NCBI GenBank assembly: GCA_022711435.1
Contig: JAKLFB010000012.1
Span: forward strand, 62,001-126,000
DNA length: 64,000 bases
DNA from: Verrucomicrobiota bacterium
GTDB lineage: Bacteria; Verrucomicrobiota; Verrucomicrobiia; Limisphaerales; UBA1319
Direction of reading: 5' to 3'
Of this stretch, positions 35,208 through 44,600 are shown in pieces. Each line of letters starts with the position of its first letter. The first letter of the stretch is position 1. The notes beneath the pieces are model-generated. The model was not told the origin of the DNA. It was given only the letters and a program-made list of their open reading frames with translations, and did not search any database. Both the position numbers and the translations under genes were made by a program.

Positions 35208-35954
35208 ATGGAATCCGCTCATCCAATCCGGCTGCTGGTGGTTGACGACGACCGCAAGCTGTGCCGGCTGATCCAGGATTATCTGGCGCCGATGGGCTAT
35301 GCGGTGGATGCGGCGCACACGGGCCCCGAGGGGCTCGATCAAGCTCGATCCAACCCCTACGCTGCCGTCATCCTCGATGTCATGCTGCCCGGCCTCGATG
35401 GCTTCGAGCTGCTCCGCCAGCTCCGCCGCGACTCCAACGTCCCCGTCCTCATGCTCACCGCTCGAGGCGACGAGTCCGACCGCATCGTCGGCCTCGAGCT
35501 GGGCGCCGATGATTATCTGCCCAAGACATTCTCGCCGCGGGAGCTCCTGGCCCGGCTCCGCGCCGTCATCCGCCGGGCCGCCCCCGCGGCCGCGCCCTGC
35601 CCGGATGCCGCCGCGCCCGAGATCGCCGTCGGCCCCCTCCGCATCAACACGGGCGCGCGCGTGGCCGTTCTCGGCGATCGGCCGCTGGCCCTGACCGCGC
35701 TCGAGTTCGATCTGCTGGCCTCGCTCGCCCGCGCACGCGGCCGCGTGAAAACCCGCGACCAGCTCCTCGCCGAGATCGCCGAGCGCGATTACGAGGTGTT
35801 CGATCGATCGATCGATGTCCACGTCTCCGCCCTCCGCCGCAAGCTCGAAGACGACCCTCGAACGCCGCGTTTCATCCGAACGATCCGGTCGGTCGGATAC
35901 ATGCTCATCGATCCGGATCGCGAGCGAATTGAGCCCTGGACACCTCCGGATTGA
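35208..35954 (+). CDS. OmpR/PhoB-family response regulator (CpxR-like)
   Basis: 248 residues. The receiver domain (1-115) has the acidic pair in LLVVDDDRK, the phospho-acceptor Asp in AAVILDVMLPGLDG (near 59), Thr in LMLTARGDESD, and the conserved Lys in LPKTFSPRELL. The usual Pro after this Lys (KPF) is Thr. The winged-helix domain (about 140-235) has LTALEFDLLASLARARGRVKTRDQLL, SIDVHVSALRRKLEDD and IRTIRSVGYML. It binds DNA as a dimer when phosphorylated. It is followed 6 bp later by its sensor kinase, so the pair is one operon; the upstream NamZ fusion ends 65 bp before and may be co-regulated. Confidence 0.9.
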   Translation: MESAHPIRLLVVDDDRKLCRLIQDYLAPMGYAVDAAHTGPEGLDQARSNPYAAVILDVMLPGLDGFELLRQLRRDSNVPVLMLTARGDESDRIVGLELGADDYLPKTFSPRELLARLRAVIRRAAPAAAPCPDAAAPEIAVGPLRINTGARVAVLGDRPLALTALEFDLLASLARARGRVKTRDQLLAEIAERDYEVFDRSIDVHVSALRRKLEDDPRTPRFIRTIRSVGYMLIDPDRERIEPWTPPD

Positions 35955-35960
35955 ACCGCG

Positions 35961-37463
35961 ATGAAGGTCCATCTGCCGATCTACGTCCGGCTGCTGCTGG
36001 GGTTCCTGCTGAACCTGGTCTTTCTGGGGGCGGTGTTCTACGGTTTCTTTCGGCTGCAGTTCCGTGTGGACATGGACTCGCTGCTGCTGGGGCGGGCGGG
36101 CGACCGGATCCAGGCTGTCGGCGAACTCATCGCCGCCGAGCTGGCTGACACGCCCGAGGCGGACTGGAACCAGGTGCTCGATCGGTTCAGCCAGGCGTAT
36201 CGCGCCCAGCTGTTGCTGTTCCGAGCCGATGGCGTCCAGGCCGGCGGCGAGGCCATCGAGCTGCCAGCCGCCGTCCGCGAGCGGATCGCCGGAAGCCAGG
36301 AGCCCGTTCCCGAGCCGCCCGGCCGCAGCTCGATCGCCCGCCGCGGCCCGCCCCCCGGCCGCGGCCCCATGCGGCGCTGGACACCGCCCCCCCTCAATCC
36401 GCAGCCCAAGTTCATGCTGCGCGCCGGCGATCCATCCCGGTACTGGATCGGCGTGCGTCTCCCTTTGGCGGAGCCGGCCCGGATGCGTTCGCCTCCCCTC
36501 GTGTTGCTGGCCGTGTCCGACTCGCTGCGGGGGGGCGGGCTTTTCTTCGATCCGATCCCGTGGATCGCGATGGGCTTCGGCGCCGTGCTGCTGTCGGTCC
36601 TGTTCTGGACGCCGCTGGTTCACCGGCTGACCCGCGCGATCGGGCAGATGACCCGCGCCACCAGCCGGATCGCCGAGGGACGCTTCGACACCCGGGTCCC
36701 GGTCCAGCGCGCCGATGAGCTCGGCCGGCTGGCGGCCTCGATCAACCAGCTGGCGGCCCGGCTTGCCGATTTCGTGCAGGGCCAGAAGCGGTTTCTCGGC
36801 GACATGGCCCACGAGCTGTGCGCGCCCCTGGCCCGGATCCAGATGGCCCTGGGCGTCCTCGAACAGCGCGCCGATCCCGGATCCCAAACCCAGCTCCAGG
36901 ATCTCCAGGTCGAGGTCGAGGAGATGTCCGATATCATCCATGACCTCCTCTCGTTCACCCGCGCCGGCCTTCAGCCCGAGCACATCACGCTCGAATCCGT
37001 TCCCCTGCTCGAGATCGCCCAGCCGATCGCCGCGCGCGAGGCGCCGCGTCTCGCCGCCCTCGAAGTCCGCATCGATCCCGCCTGCCGTGTCCTCGCCGAG
37101 CCCGACCTGCTCCGCCGCGCCCTGGCCAATCTGGTCCGAAACGCGGTTCGCTACGCGGGATCGGCAGGTCCGATCCTTCTCGCCGCCGAGTCCAGCGGCG
37201 ATCGCGTTCTGGTGCGGGTATCCGATTCCGGCCCGGGCGTGCCCGAGGAGACGCTGCATCGGATCTTCGATCCATTCTTCCGCGTCGAGCCATCCCGGAG
37301 CCGCGAGACGGGCGGCATCGGCCTGGGATTGGCCATTGTCAAGAGCTGCATCGAGGCCTGCCAGGGCACGGTCGTCGCCCGCAACCGCTCCCCGTCCGGC
37401 CTCGAAGTCGAGATCGCCTTGAAGCCCGCCCCCGCCGATCATCGAGCCGGTTCGCCAAGTTAA
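35961..37463 (+). CDS. membrane sensor histidine kinase (CpxA-like)
   Basis: 500 residues: TM1 (LLLGFLLNLVFLGAVFYGFF), a periplasmic sensor region of ~170 residues interrupted by a Pro/Arg-rich stretch (RRGPPPGRGPMRRWTPPP), TM2 (PWIAMGFGAVLLSVLFWTPL), HAMP (LTRAIGQMTRATSRIAEGRF), HisKA with the phospho-acceptor His in DMAHELCAPLARIQMAL (near 280), and the HATPase domain with N box LANLVRNAVRYA, G1 VRVSDSGPGVPEE and G2 GGIGLGLAIVKSC. The order matches CpxA/EnvZ-type kinases. Cognate partner of the regulator just upstream; given the neighbours, envelope stress or wall damage is a reasonable but unproven signal. Confidence 0.9.
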   Translation: MKVHLPIYVRLLLGFLLNLVFLGAVFYGFFRLQFRVDMDSLLLGRAGDRIQAVGELIAAELADTPEADWNQVLDRFSQAYRAQLLLFRADGVQAGGEAIELPAAVRERIAGSQEPVPEPPGRSSIARRGPPPGRGPMRRWTPPPLNPQPKFMLRAGDPSRYWIGVRLPLAEPARMRSPPLVLLAVSDSLRGGGLFFDPIPWIAMGFGAVLLSVLFWTPLVHRLTRAIGQMTRATSRIAEGRFDTRVPVQRADELGRLAASINQLAARLADFVQGQKRFLGDMAHELCAPLARIQMALGVLEQRADPGSQTQLQDLQVEVEEMSDIIHDLLSFTRAGLQPEHITLESVPLLEIAQPIAAREAPRLAALEVRIDPACRVLAEPDLLRRALANLVRNAVRYAGSAGPILLAAESSGDRVLVRVSDSGPGVPEETLHRIFDPFFRVEPSRSRETGGIGLGLAIVKSCIEACQGTVVARNRSPSGLEVEIALKPAPADHRAGSPS

Positions 37464-37501
37464 GCCTGGGCAGGATCACGTCGCTCGGGCAGCATGCGGG
37501 C

Positions 37502-39442
37502 ATGACACCGATTGGGCGCCAACCCGGGCGGAAGTGCGGATTGACTTGGCTGGCCGCGGCCATCCTGGCGGCCCCGGCATCCGCTCCCGCCGAAGAGGGC
37601 TGCACACCGGATGCCATCCGAACATCCGGCGCAACGTCAGGAGCCTCGCCCCTCGAGAGCGCACCGCCCGCCATCCACCTGCGCGGCAATCAGCTCGGCT
37701 ACCGCCCCCAGGACCCGAAATGCGGTATCGCTTTTGCTCGGGTGCCCATCGCCGGCGAATGGGTTATGATCGAATCAGGCACCGGCCGAGAGGTGCTGCG
37801 CCGGCCGCTGCCGGCGGCGTCGGAGGGGCGGTGGGGAGCCTTTAATTATTTCGCAGACCTGGATTTCAGTGCCGTGACCCGGCCCGGCCGGTTCGAACTC
37901 GAGGCAGGCGGATCGCGTTCGCTCCCTTTCGTGATCGCCCCAGAGGCGGGGGGATCGCTGGGGGACGACATGCTCGAGTTCATGCGGCAGCAGCGATGCG
38001 GATTCAACCCCTGGCTGGGAACGCATTGCCACCAGTCCGATGGGCGAACCGCCTACGGGCCCGCCGCGCCCGGTGCCGAGATCGACGCCGCCGGCGGCTG
38101 GCACGACGCCGCCGATCTCCTGAAATACCTGCTCACATCCGGCAATGCCACTGCGCAGCTGCTGCTGGCCTGGCAGATCGCTGACGAGCAGGGCCAATCG
38201 AATCCGGACCGGCGATCCGCCGGCGTCTGGATCGACCGCGTGGACGCCTCGGGGCAGCCCGGCGCGAACGGCATGCCCGATCTACTCGATGAGGCCCGCT
38301 GGGGCCTCGAGTGGATGCTCAAGCTCCACCCGGCCCCGGACGCGCTCTACCACCAGGTAGCCGATGACCGCGATCACTGGGGCTGGCGCCTGCCCCCCGA
38401 CGAAAAGGCCGATTACGGCTGGGGCAAAGGCGGTCCCCGAGTCGTGTATGGCGCCGATGGCCGCCCCCAGGGGCTGGGCAAGTTCGCCAGCGCTTCCACC
38501 GGCCTCGCCAACCTCGCTGGCCGCTACGCCGCCGCGATGGGATTGGCCTGGCAGATCTGGGGATCTCAGCCCGATCACCGCGCCTTCGCCCGGCGCTGCC
38601 TCCAGGCCGGGATCGAGGTCTACCGCCTCGGCCGCGCCCAGGAAGGCGTCCAGCAGGGCAACTCATACGGCGCCCCCTATCGCTATGCCGAAACCACCTG
38701 GGCCGATGATATGGAATGGGGCGCCGCCGAGCTCTTTCGCGCCACCGGCAATCGCGACTATCTCGAGCAGGCCGTGGACTATGCCCGCCAGGCAGCCGAC
38801 GAGTCCTGGATGGGCCGCCCCACCGCCGATCATTATCAGTTCTATCCCTTCTGCAACGTCGGCCATTACCGGCTCCATCCGCTCGTGCACGCCGATGTCC
38901 GGACCCGGCTGGCCGGGTATTACCGAGCCGGGCTCGAACGCTGTCGGGTCGTCGCCGCATCGAATCCGTTCGGCCTGGGCGTCCCGTTCATCTGGTGCTC
39001 GAACAACCTGGTCGTCGGCCTCGTCACCCAATGCCTCTTATACGACCGCATGGCCGGACGCGACGAATACCGGGATTTCGCACATCGGCATTGGGATTGG
39101 CTGTTGGGACGCAATCCGTGGGGAGTCACCATGTGGACGGGAGTGGGATCGGTCTATCCGCGGCATCCGCATCTGATGACCACGCGGCTGACCGGCCGCA
39201 TGGCTCGCGGCGGCCTGGTCGATGGACCCGTTCGTGAAGAGATCTTCAGCCAGCTCAAAGGCGTCCACATCCAGCTCCCCGATCCCTTCGCCGATTTCCA
39301 GGACGCCCGGGCGGTCTACCACGATGACCTGGGCGATTACTCGACCAACGAGCCGACCATGGACGGCACCGCATCGGCTATCCTGATGTTCGCCCTCCTG
39401 GAAACAACGCGCCCGGCCTCCGCCGCTGGCCCGTTGCGATGA
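37502..39442 (+). CDS. secreted glycoside hydrolase family 9 protein
   Basis: 646 residues: signal peptide (LTWLAAAILAAPASAPAEE), a CelD_N immunoglobulin-like domain about 55-145 (HLRGNQLGYRPQDPK; FELEAGGSRSLPFVIA), then an (alpha/alpha)6 GH9 catalytic domain. Catalytic signatures are GGWHDAADLLKYLL near 199-212, with the Asp pair that holds the water, and the C-terminal YHDDLGDYSTNEPTMDGTAS near 606-625, with the Asp and proton-donor Glu region. GH9 enzymes are inverting beta-1,4-glucanases, cellobiosidases or exo-glucosaminidases. The subfamily with CelD_N and a compact active site often acts on oligosaccharides, so cellulose is not certain. It ends 16 bp before the tRNA-Leu gene. Confidence 0.88.
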   Translation: MTPIGRQPGRKCGLTWLAAAILAAPASAPAEEGCTPDAIRTSGATSGASPLESAPPAIHLRGNQLGYRPQDPKCGIAFARVPIAGEWVMIESGTGREVLRRPLPAASEGRWGAFNYFADLDFSAVTRPGRFELEAGGSRSLPFVIAPEAGGSLGDDMLEFMRQQRCGFNPWLGTHCHQSDGRTAYGPAAPGAEIDAAGGWHDAADLLKYLLTSGNATAQLLLAWQIADEQGQSNPDRRSAGVWIDRVDASGQPGANGMPDLLDEARWGLEWMLKLHPAPDALYHQVADDRDHWGWRLPPDEKADYGWGKGGPRVVYGADGRPQGLGKFASASTGLANLAGRYAAAMGLAWQIWGSQPDHRAFARRCLQAGIEVYRLGRAQEGVQQGNSYGAPYRYAETTWADDMEWGAAELFRATGNRDYLEQAVDYARQAADESWMGRPTADHYQFYPFCNVGHYRLHPLVHADVRTRLAGYYRAGLERCRVVAASNPFGLGVPFIWCSNNLVVGLVTQCLLYDRMAGRDEYRDFAHRHWDWLLGRNPWGVTMWTGVGSVYPRHPHLMTTRLTGRMARGGLVDGPVREEIFSQLKGVHIQLPDPFADFQDARAVYHDDLGDYSTNEPTMDGTASAILMFALLETTRPASAAGPLR

Positions 39443-39458
39443 ACTTCTGGAAATTGGA

Positions 39459-39545
39459 TGGTGCCGATGGAGGGACTTGAACCCCCACTCCCTTTCGAGA
39501 ACCAGATTTTGAGTCTAGCGCGTCTGCCAGTTCCGCCACATCGGC
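39459..39545 (-). tRNA. tRNA-Leu (anticodon CAA)
   Basis: On the minus strand the 87-nt gene runs from GCCGATG (5' acceptor arm, 39545-39539) through U8-G9-G10, D arm AACTGGCAGACGC, anticodon arm CTAGA-CTCAAAA-TCTGG giving CAA, a long variable arm, T arm with GGTTCAAGTCC, to CATCGGC, discriminator A and an encoded CCA. The 7-bp acceptor stem is fully paired. The long variable arm and A73 are type II tRNA-Leu features. It marks the junction between the backbone and the island; the integrase remnant begins on its 5' side. Confidence 0.95.
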
Positions 39546-39594
39546 ATGCTGCTTTGCAGGCACTTATGACCATTGCCCTGCACGATCTACGCAG

Positions 39595-40221
39595 TTGCGT
39601 CAGAAATTGCGGCAGTGTTGCCGCATGAAACCGCCGGCTACACCCTGCAATTCGTCTGAAGCAATCTCAAGCCCACGCCGCTTCAAATACACCAAGGTTC
39701 TGGATAACCGCAAGCACGGAATTCGCGGCCTCTGGCGGCGTCTGGACCGCTATTATGCCCGGATCACCATCGAGAATGATTCGGGCCGCAAAGCGGTCAA
39801 ATGGATGCCGCCGAACGCCAGGACCGCCGCCGAGGTCCGCCAGGAGCTCGATGCGGTCAAGTTGGCGCGTAAGGAGCATCGGTTGCGGCACATCGGCCGC
39901 TGCCCCACATTCGCGATTACCTGCGGCTTCTGTCGCTGTGTGGAGCCCGCGAGCAGGAAACCATCAAGCTGCGGCGGGCTGAATGAACGCTCAAAGACCT
40001 TCCGCGAATCGCTGCTGCTGACGCGAGCGGTGTCCGGTTGGGTGTGCCGCGATTGTCAGGGCATCGTGGCATCGTGTTCAGGATGGACGCGCCGGCTACC
40101 TGCCCGAAATGCGGGGGGTACCGGGCTCGATGCGAAGGAGCAGGCTTTGCCGGAAAACCTCCAGCGGATGGGGTTTCACGACCTACGACATCATTTTTTG
40201 TTCCCTGTTGAAATGCTTTGA
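39595..40221 (+). pseudogene. decayed tyrosine-recombinase integrase
   Basis: The open frame begins like the N terminus of a phage-type integrase (GLWRRLDRYYARITIENDSG; NARTAAEVRQELDAVKLARK; HIGRCPTFA). At about 39912 the homology shifts frame: the next frame reads DYLRLLSLCGAREQETIKLRRAE and then hits TGA where Trp is expected. A large internal segment is missing. Near the end NLQRMGFHDLRHHF preserves the catalytic HxLRH box, but the C-terminal Tyr region is gone. So there is at least one frameshift, one nonsense change and one deletion. Its place beside tRNA-Leu suggests it once inserted the neighbouring island. Confidence 0.75.
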
Positions 40222-40257
40222 AATACTATCCGTGTCAGCCTTAGGGTCTGGATCGCT

Positions 40258-40395
40258 GCATCGGAAGAGGACGCTGCAACTGAGTCGATCAAAAAACGCC
40301 TCTGGGACGCCGCCGACCAGGTTCGTGCCAAGTCCGGCCTGAAGCTCCAGGAATCAGACGAAACCAGGCGCATTTGCCGCACGAACCTGTCTTGA
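40258..40395 (+). pseudogene. N-terminal remnant of a type I restriction methylase (HsdM-like)
   Basis: A frame ending in TGA at 40393-40395 translates to SEEDAATESIKKRLWDAADQ followed by VRAKSGLKLQESDET. The KxRLWxAADxxRxxSGLK pattern is the first helix of type I methylase subunits, where it is normally followed by the P-V-L-G-L-I-F-L-R block. Here homology stops after about 40 residues and no start codon is evident. The res gene starts 3 bp further on, so the restriction locus probably inserted into, or recombined within, an older hsdM gene. Family call from recognition of the motif only. Confidence 0.5.
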
Positions 40396-40397
40396 AA

Positions 40398-43300
40398 ATG
40401 TCCAATCCCTTCTTCGACCACCCAATCCTGAACTCGCCCTACGAGTATCCGTTGCGGCATTGGGAGCTGGACTCTTCCGGGCAGCCAACTCAGCGCGTCT
40501 TGGAAAAACGGCGGCGCGCCGAGTTCATTACTCCCATCCCAAAGCCGAAGAAGTGGAAAATAACCGCGCAACAGGAAGAGATCGTGTTCGACGAGGGGAT
40601 TGGCCTCTCAACCAAAAAGCAGCAGTACGATCCCACCTCCATCATCAATGAAGTGCGCACGAACGTGGATTTATGGCGGGCCTTGCCAAGCCCCAGCCAA
40701 TGGCAGGTCACACCCGAAACAGCGCGGTTGCTCCAGCACTGGCGGCACCACAAGTTCGGCGGCATTCGTCCGTTCTTCTGTCAAGTGGAGGCGGTCGAAA
40801 CCGCCATCTGGCTGACCGAGGTCGCGTCCCAGTCCCAGTCCGGCAAGCGACTGCTCGATTACCTGGCGAACGCGAACAAGGACGCCAATCCCGAACTTAT
40901 GCGCTTCGCCCTGAAGCTGGCCACCGGCGCCGGAAAAACCACCGTCATGGCCATGCTCATCGCGTGGCAAACGATCAACGCCGTCCGCCGCCCCGGCAGC
41001 AAACATTTCAGCCGTGGATTCCTCGTCGTCTCCCCCGGACTGACCATCAGAGATCGTCTGCGCGTTCTCCAGCCCCACGACCCCGACAGCTATTACAGGG
41101 ACCGCGAACTGGTGCCCGGCGACCTGCTGGACGATCTCAAGAAGGCCAAAATCGTTATCACCAACTACCACGCCTTCAAGTTGCGCGAGCGCGTCGAACT
41201 CTCTGCCGGTGGGCAGCCTGCTGCTCAAAGGACGGACCGGTGACGAACTCAACACGCAGGAAACCGAGGGTCAGATGATCCAGCGCGTCATGCCCGACCT
41301 CATGGGCATGAAAAACATCCTCGTGTTGAATGACGAGGCGCACCACTGCTACCGTGAAAAGCCCGACACGGATGAAGACGAAGCCCTTAAAGGTGATCAG
41401 CGAAAAGAGGCGGAGAAAAATAACGAAGCAGCGCGCCTCTGGATTTCCGGCCTCGAAGCGGTCAACCGTAAGCTGGGCCTCTCCCGCGTGATCGACTTGT
41501 CGGCCACCCCGTTTTTCCTGAGCGGCTCGGGCTACGCCGAGGGCACCCTGTTCCCCTGGACCATGAGCGACTTTTCGCTCATGGATGCCATCGAATGCGG
41601 CATCGTCAAACTGCCGCGCGTTCCAGTGGCGGAAAACATCCCCGGCGACCAAATGCCGGTTTATCGCAACCTTTGGGAGAACATCCGCAAGGACATGCCC
41701 AAGAAAGGTCGCAGCCAGGGTGGTGAACTCGATCCTCTCAAGCTTCCGACCCGCCTGCAAACCGCGCTCCAGGCTCTCTACGGCCACTATGAGAAAACCT
41801 TCAAACTGTGGGAGGAAAAGGGCATCCGTGTGCCGCCCTGTTTCATCATCGTCTGCCAGAATACCGCCATCTCCAAACTGGTTTACGATTTTGTCTCTGG
41901 CTTCCATCGCAAAAACGAAGACGGCACAACAACATTGGAGAATGGTCGCCTCGCGCTTTTTCGCAATTTCGACGAAAACACGGGCAATGCGCTCCCGCGC
42001 CCCAATACCCTGCTCATCGACGGCGAGCAGCTCGAAGCCGGCGATGCGCTCGATGACAATTTCCGCACGATGGCCGCCGACGAAATCGAACGATTCCGTC
42101 GCGAGATCATCGAGCGCACCCGGGACGCCCGCGCCGCCGATAACCTCACCGATCAGGAATTGCTGCGCGAGGTCATGAACACCGTCGGCAAGCCCGACCA
42201 GCTCGGCGGCTCCATCCGTTGCGTGGTTTCGGTTTCCATGCTCACGGAAGGCTGGGATGCAAACACGGTTACTCACGTCCTCGGCATCCGCGCCTTTGGC
42301 ACCCAGCTCCTGTGCGAGCAGGTCATCGGCCGTGCGCTCCGCCGCCAGTCCTATGAACTGAACGAAGACGGTCCCGACAAAGGTCTTTTCAATGTCGAAT
42401 ACGCCGATGTCTTCGGCATTCCCTTCGACTTCACGGCCAAGCCCGTTATTGCCCCGCCGCAGCCGCCGCGCGAAACGGTTCAGGTCAAGGCCATCCGCCC
42501 CGAGCGCGACGCCCTCGAAATCCGCTTTCCCCGCGTCGAAGGCTACCGCGTGGATCTGCCAGAGGAACGCCTCGCGGCCAGCTTTAACGACGATTCCATT
42601 CTCGAACTCAACCCCGACCTCGTCGGCCCGTCTATCACCCGCAATTCCGGTATCATCGGCGAAGGCGTGGACATGAACCTCCAACACCTGGGCGACATGC
42701 GGCCCTCCACGTTGCTTTTCCACGTCACGCAGCGCCTGCTCTACACCAAATGGCGCGACCCCGGCGAGGAGCCGAAACTCCATCTCTTCGGCCAGCTCAA
42801 GCGCATCACCAAGCAATGGCTCGATACCTGTCTCGTCTGCAAAGGCGGCACCTATCCCGCCCAGCTCATGTATCAGGAACTGGCGGACATGGCCTGCAAC
42901 CGCATCACCGCCGGCATCACCCGTGCGCTGGAAGGTAAGCGACCCATCAAAGCACTGCTCGACCCTTACAATCCCACCGGCTCCACAGCCCACGTTCGCT
43001 TTAACACGTCCCGCGCGGACCGCTGGGAGACGAGTTCCAAGTATTGCCACATCAACTGGGTCGTGCTCGACAGCGACTGGGAAGCCGAGTTCTGCCGCGT
43101 CGCCGAATCGCATCCGAAGGTCCGCGCCTATGTCAAGAATCACAACCTCGGTCTCGAAGTGCCGTATCGCTACGGCTCGGAGATCAGGAAGTATCTGCCG
43201 GACTTCATCGTGCTGGTGGACGACGGTCACGGCCCCGACGACCTCCTGCATCTCGTCGTCGAGATTAAGGGGTACCGCGGCGAGGACGCGAAGGAGAAAA

Positions 43301-43464
43301 AGTCCACCATGGATACCTACTGGGCGCCTGGCGTGAACAACCTCAAGCAATTCGGCCGCTGGTGTTTTGCTGAGTTCACCGAGGTTTACCAGATTGAGAC
43401 CGACTTCAATGCCAAGGTTGAAAGCGAGTTCAACAAGATGATCACCCAAGCCACCCAGCCCTGA
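40398..43464 (+). pseudogene. res: type III restriction endonuclease subunit, frameshifted
   Basis: Full-length Res sequence (about 1,020 residues) split by a one-base shift near 41209-41213. The first frame (from ATG 40398) holds the N-terminal region and Walker A (LKLATGAGKTTVMAMLIAWQ) and ends at a TGA at 41241-41243. The second frame continues from 41209 through DEAH-type box LNDEAHHCY, VIDLSATPFFLSGSGYAEGT, SMLTEGWDANTVTHVLGIRAFG, QVIGRALRR and a C-terminal PD-(D/E)xK nuclease (YLPDFIVLV...LLHLVVEIKGYRGED). Removing one G from GGG at 41211-41213 restores a single frame (AGGSLLLKGRTGDE). As it stands it would give a protein without motor motifs II-VI or the nuclease. The cause is real mutation or an assembly error. 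Confidence 0.85.
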
Positions 43465-43511
43465 CCACGGTCTCCTTCATCTGCTCCCCATGAATCCCTG
43501 CTACAATCTAA

Positions 43512-43830
43512 GGGTCTGTGCAAAAATTACTTCCGATTTTGGCGGGAGCGCCGCCGGGCCAGATGCGAGGCGCCTGCCTGCCGCGGCGGCGCAGGCAGGC
43601 CTGCCTGCCGGCAGGCAGGCAAGGGAGGGAGTGTATCCCCTGCGATACTCGACCGACCGAGCAACGAAGCAGATGGCCCGGCGCCGCCCCGCCCCTGCGG
43701 GCTGGGGGCCTTGGGCGCGCTGGCTTTGTTGCTCCTCGCTCACAGACCGCGCGGGTATGCTCGCTCGTCGCGCCTTGCCAGCCCGCCCAATCCCCTCCAG
43801 CAAAATCGGAATTAATTTTTGCACAGACCC
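43512..43830. mobile_element. MITE-like 319-bp element with terminal inverted repeats
   Basis: The left end GGGTCTGTGCAAAAATTA reappears inverted at the right end. Identity continues for about 29 bp with one mismatch and decays after that. TAA flanks both sides (43509-43511 and 43831-43833), a 3-bp target duplication. No transposase is encoded; the inside holds the GCAGGC palindromes and GC-rich non-coding sequence. It is probably mobilised in trans by a full-length insertion sequence elsewhere. A 3-bp TNA duplication is compatible with some IS5-group elements, but the family is not assigned. It lies between res and the ORF6N gene. Confidence 0.8.
43572..43620. repeat. nested GCAGGC palindromes inside the MITE-like element
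   Basis: A 10-bp stem GCCTGCCTGC (43572-43581) / GCAGGCAGGC (43591-43600) is followed directly by a perfect 22-bp palindrome centred between 43609 and 43610 (GCCTGCCTGCC / GGCAGGCAGGC). It could form a strong cruciform or RNA hairpins; REP-like in appearance. Confidence 0.75.
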
Positions 43831-43847
43831 TAACGCCGGAGCAGCGA

Positions 43848-43979
43848 ATGACTCAGCGCCTCGTGGACCAGTTCAACGCCGATGAACGGCTTTGGAAAAA
43901 GCTGATAAAACTCGATCTGCTTGAGTTCACCAAGGCCAGGCCCCCGCAAGACGGCATCGGCCAGCTGACTCTGCCATGA
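43848..43979 (+). CDS. short hypothetical ORF coupled to the ORF6N gene
   Basis: 43 residues (MTQRLVDQFNADERLWKK..., ending GIGQLTLP). Its TGA overlaps the next gene's ATG in ATGA. It begins 15 bp after the MITE-like element's target duplication, so it may be the intact or truncated 3' end of a gene whose front was displaced by the insertion. Charged and helical in look; no family recognised. Could be non-coding. Confidence 0.35.
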   Translation: MTQRLVDQFNADERLWKKLIKLDLLEFTKARPPQDGIGQLTLP

Positions 43980-44569
43980 AGAAGAACCACCTGCAAACCG
44001 CGCCCGCAGAGATTGATGCGCTCATCATTGAGGTCCGCGGCCAAAAGGCGATTCTCGATGCCGACCTGGCGCGAATTTATGGCACCGCGACCAAGTTCTT
44101 GAACCGCGCCGTGAAGAGAAACCCCGGGCGTTTTCCGCCCGATTTTGTATTCCAGTTATCGGCTGAAGAGGCCGCGGATTTGAGGTTCCATTTTGGAACC
44201 TCAAAGAGCCTGAGGGGCGGGCGCCGGTATCTTCCGTACGCTTTCACGGAGCATGGGGCTATCATGGCCGCCAATGTCCTCAACAGCCCCCGCGCTGTTG
44301 ACATGAGCGTCTTTGTGGTGCGCGCCTTCGTCAAGATGCGCTCCGCCTTGGCCGGCACCCGGGAGCTCGCCCGGAAACTGGCCCTTCTCGAGCAGGAACT
44401 CAAAATCCGACTCAACATCCACGAAGCCGCTATCGTGGATGTCCTCCAACGGATTATGAGGATTCTTGATCCCCCGCCCCCGCCGCCAGAGCCGCCCACG
44501 CCGGAAATCGGTTTTCACGTCAAAGAAGCCGCGATGCCCTACCGCACCAAACGAAAAGCGCGTTCCTAA
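43976..44569 (+). CDS. ORF6N (KilA-N-related) domain protein
   Basis: 197 residues. The ORF6N DNA-binding-like domain fills residues ~10-125: IIEVRGQKAILDADLARIYG, LNRAVKRNPGRFPPDFVFQL, then the characteristic LPYAFTEHGAIMAANVLNSP and VFVVRAFVKMRSAL. A helical segment (ELARKLALLEQELKIRLNIHE) and a Pro-rich tail follow. The domain is common in phage antirepressor-like proteins and is often found beside restriction-modification genes in bacterial islands, where its role is not established. It is placed between res and mod and translated in the same direction, so it is probably a regulator or accessory of this locus. Confidence 0.85.
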   Translation: MKKNHLQTAPAEIDALIIEVRGQKAILDADLARIYGTATKFLNRAVKRNPGRFPPDFVFQLSAEEAADLRFHFGTSKSLRGGRRYLPYAFTEHGAIMAANVLNSPRAVDMSVFVVRAFVKMRSALAGTRELARKLALLEQELKIRLNIHEAAIVDVLQRIMRILDPPPPPPEPPTPEIGFHVKEAAMPYRTKRKARS

Positions 44570-44600
44570 TTCATCCTTCAACCTTCATCCTTTCCCCAGC

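Noticed and set aside
43572..43620. GCAGGC repeats as a CRISPR fragment
   Set aside because: Palindromes without spacers or cas genes; they lie inside a TIR-bounded element.
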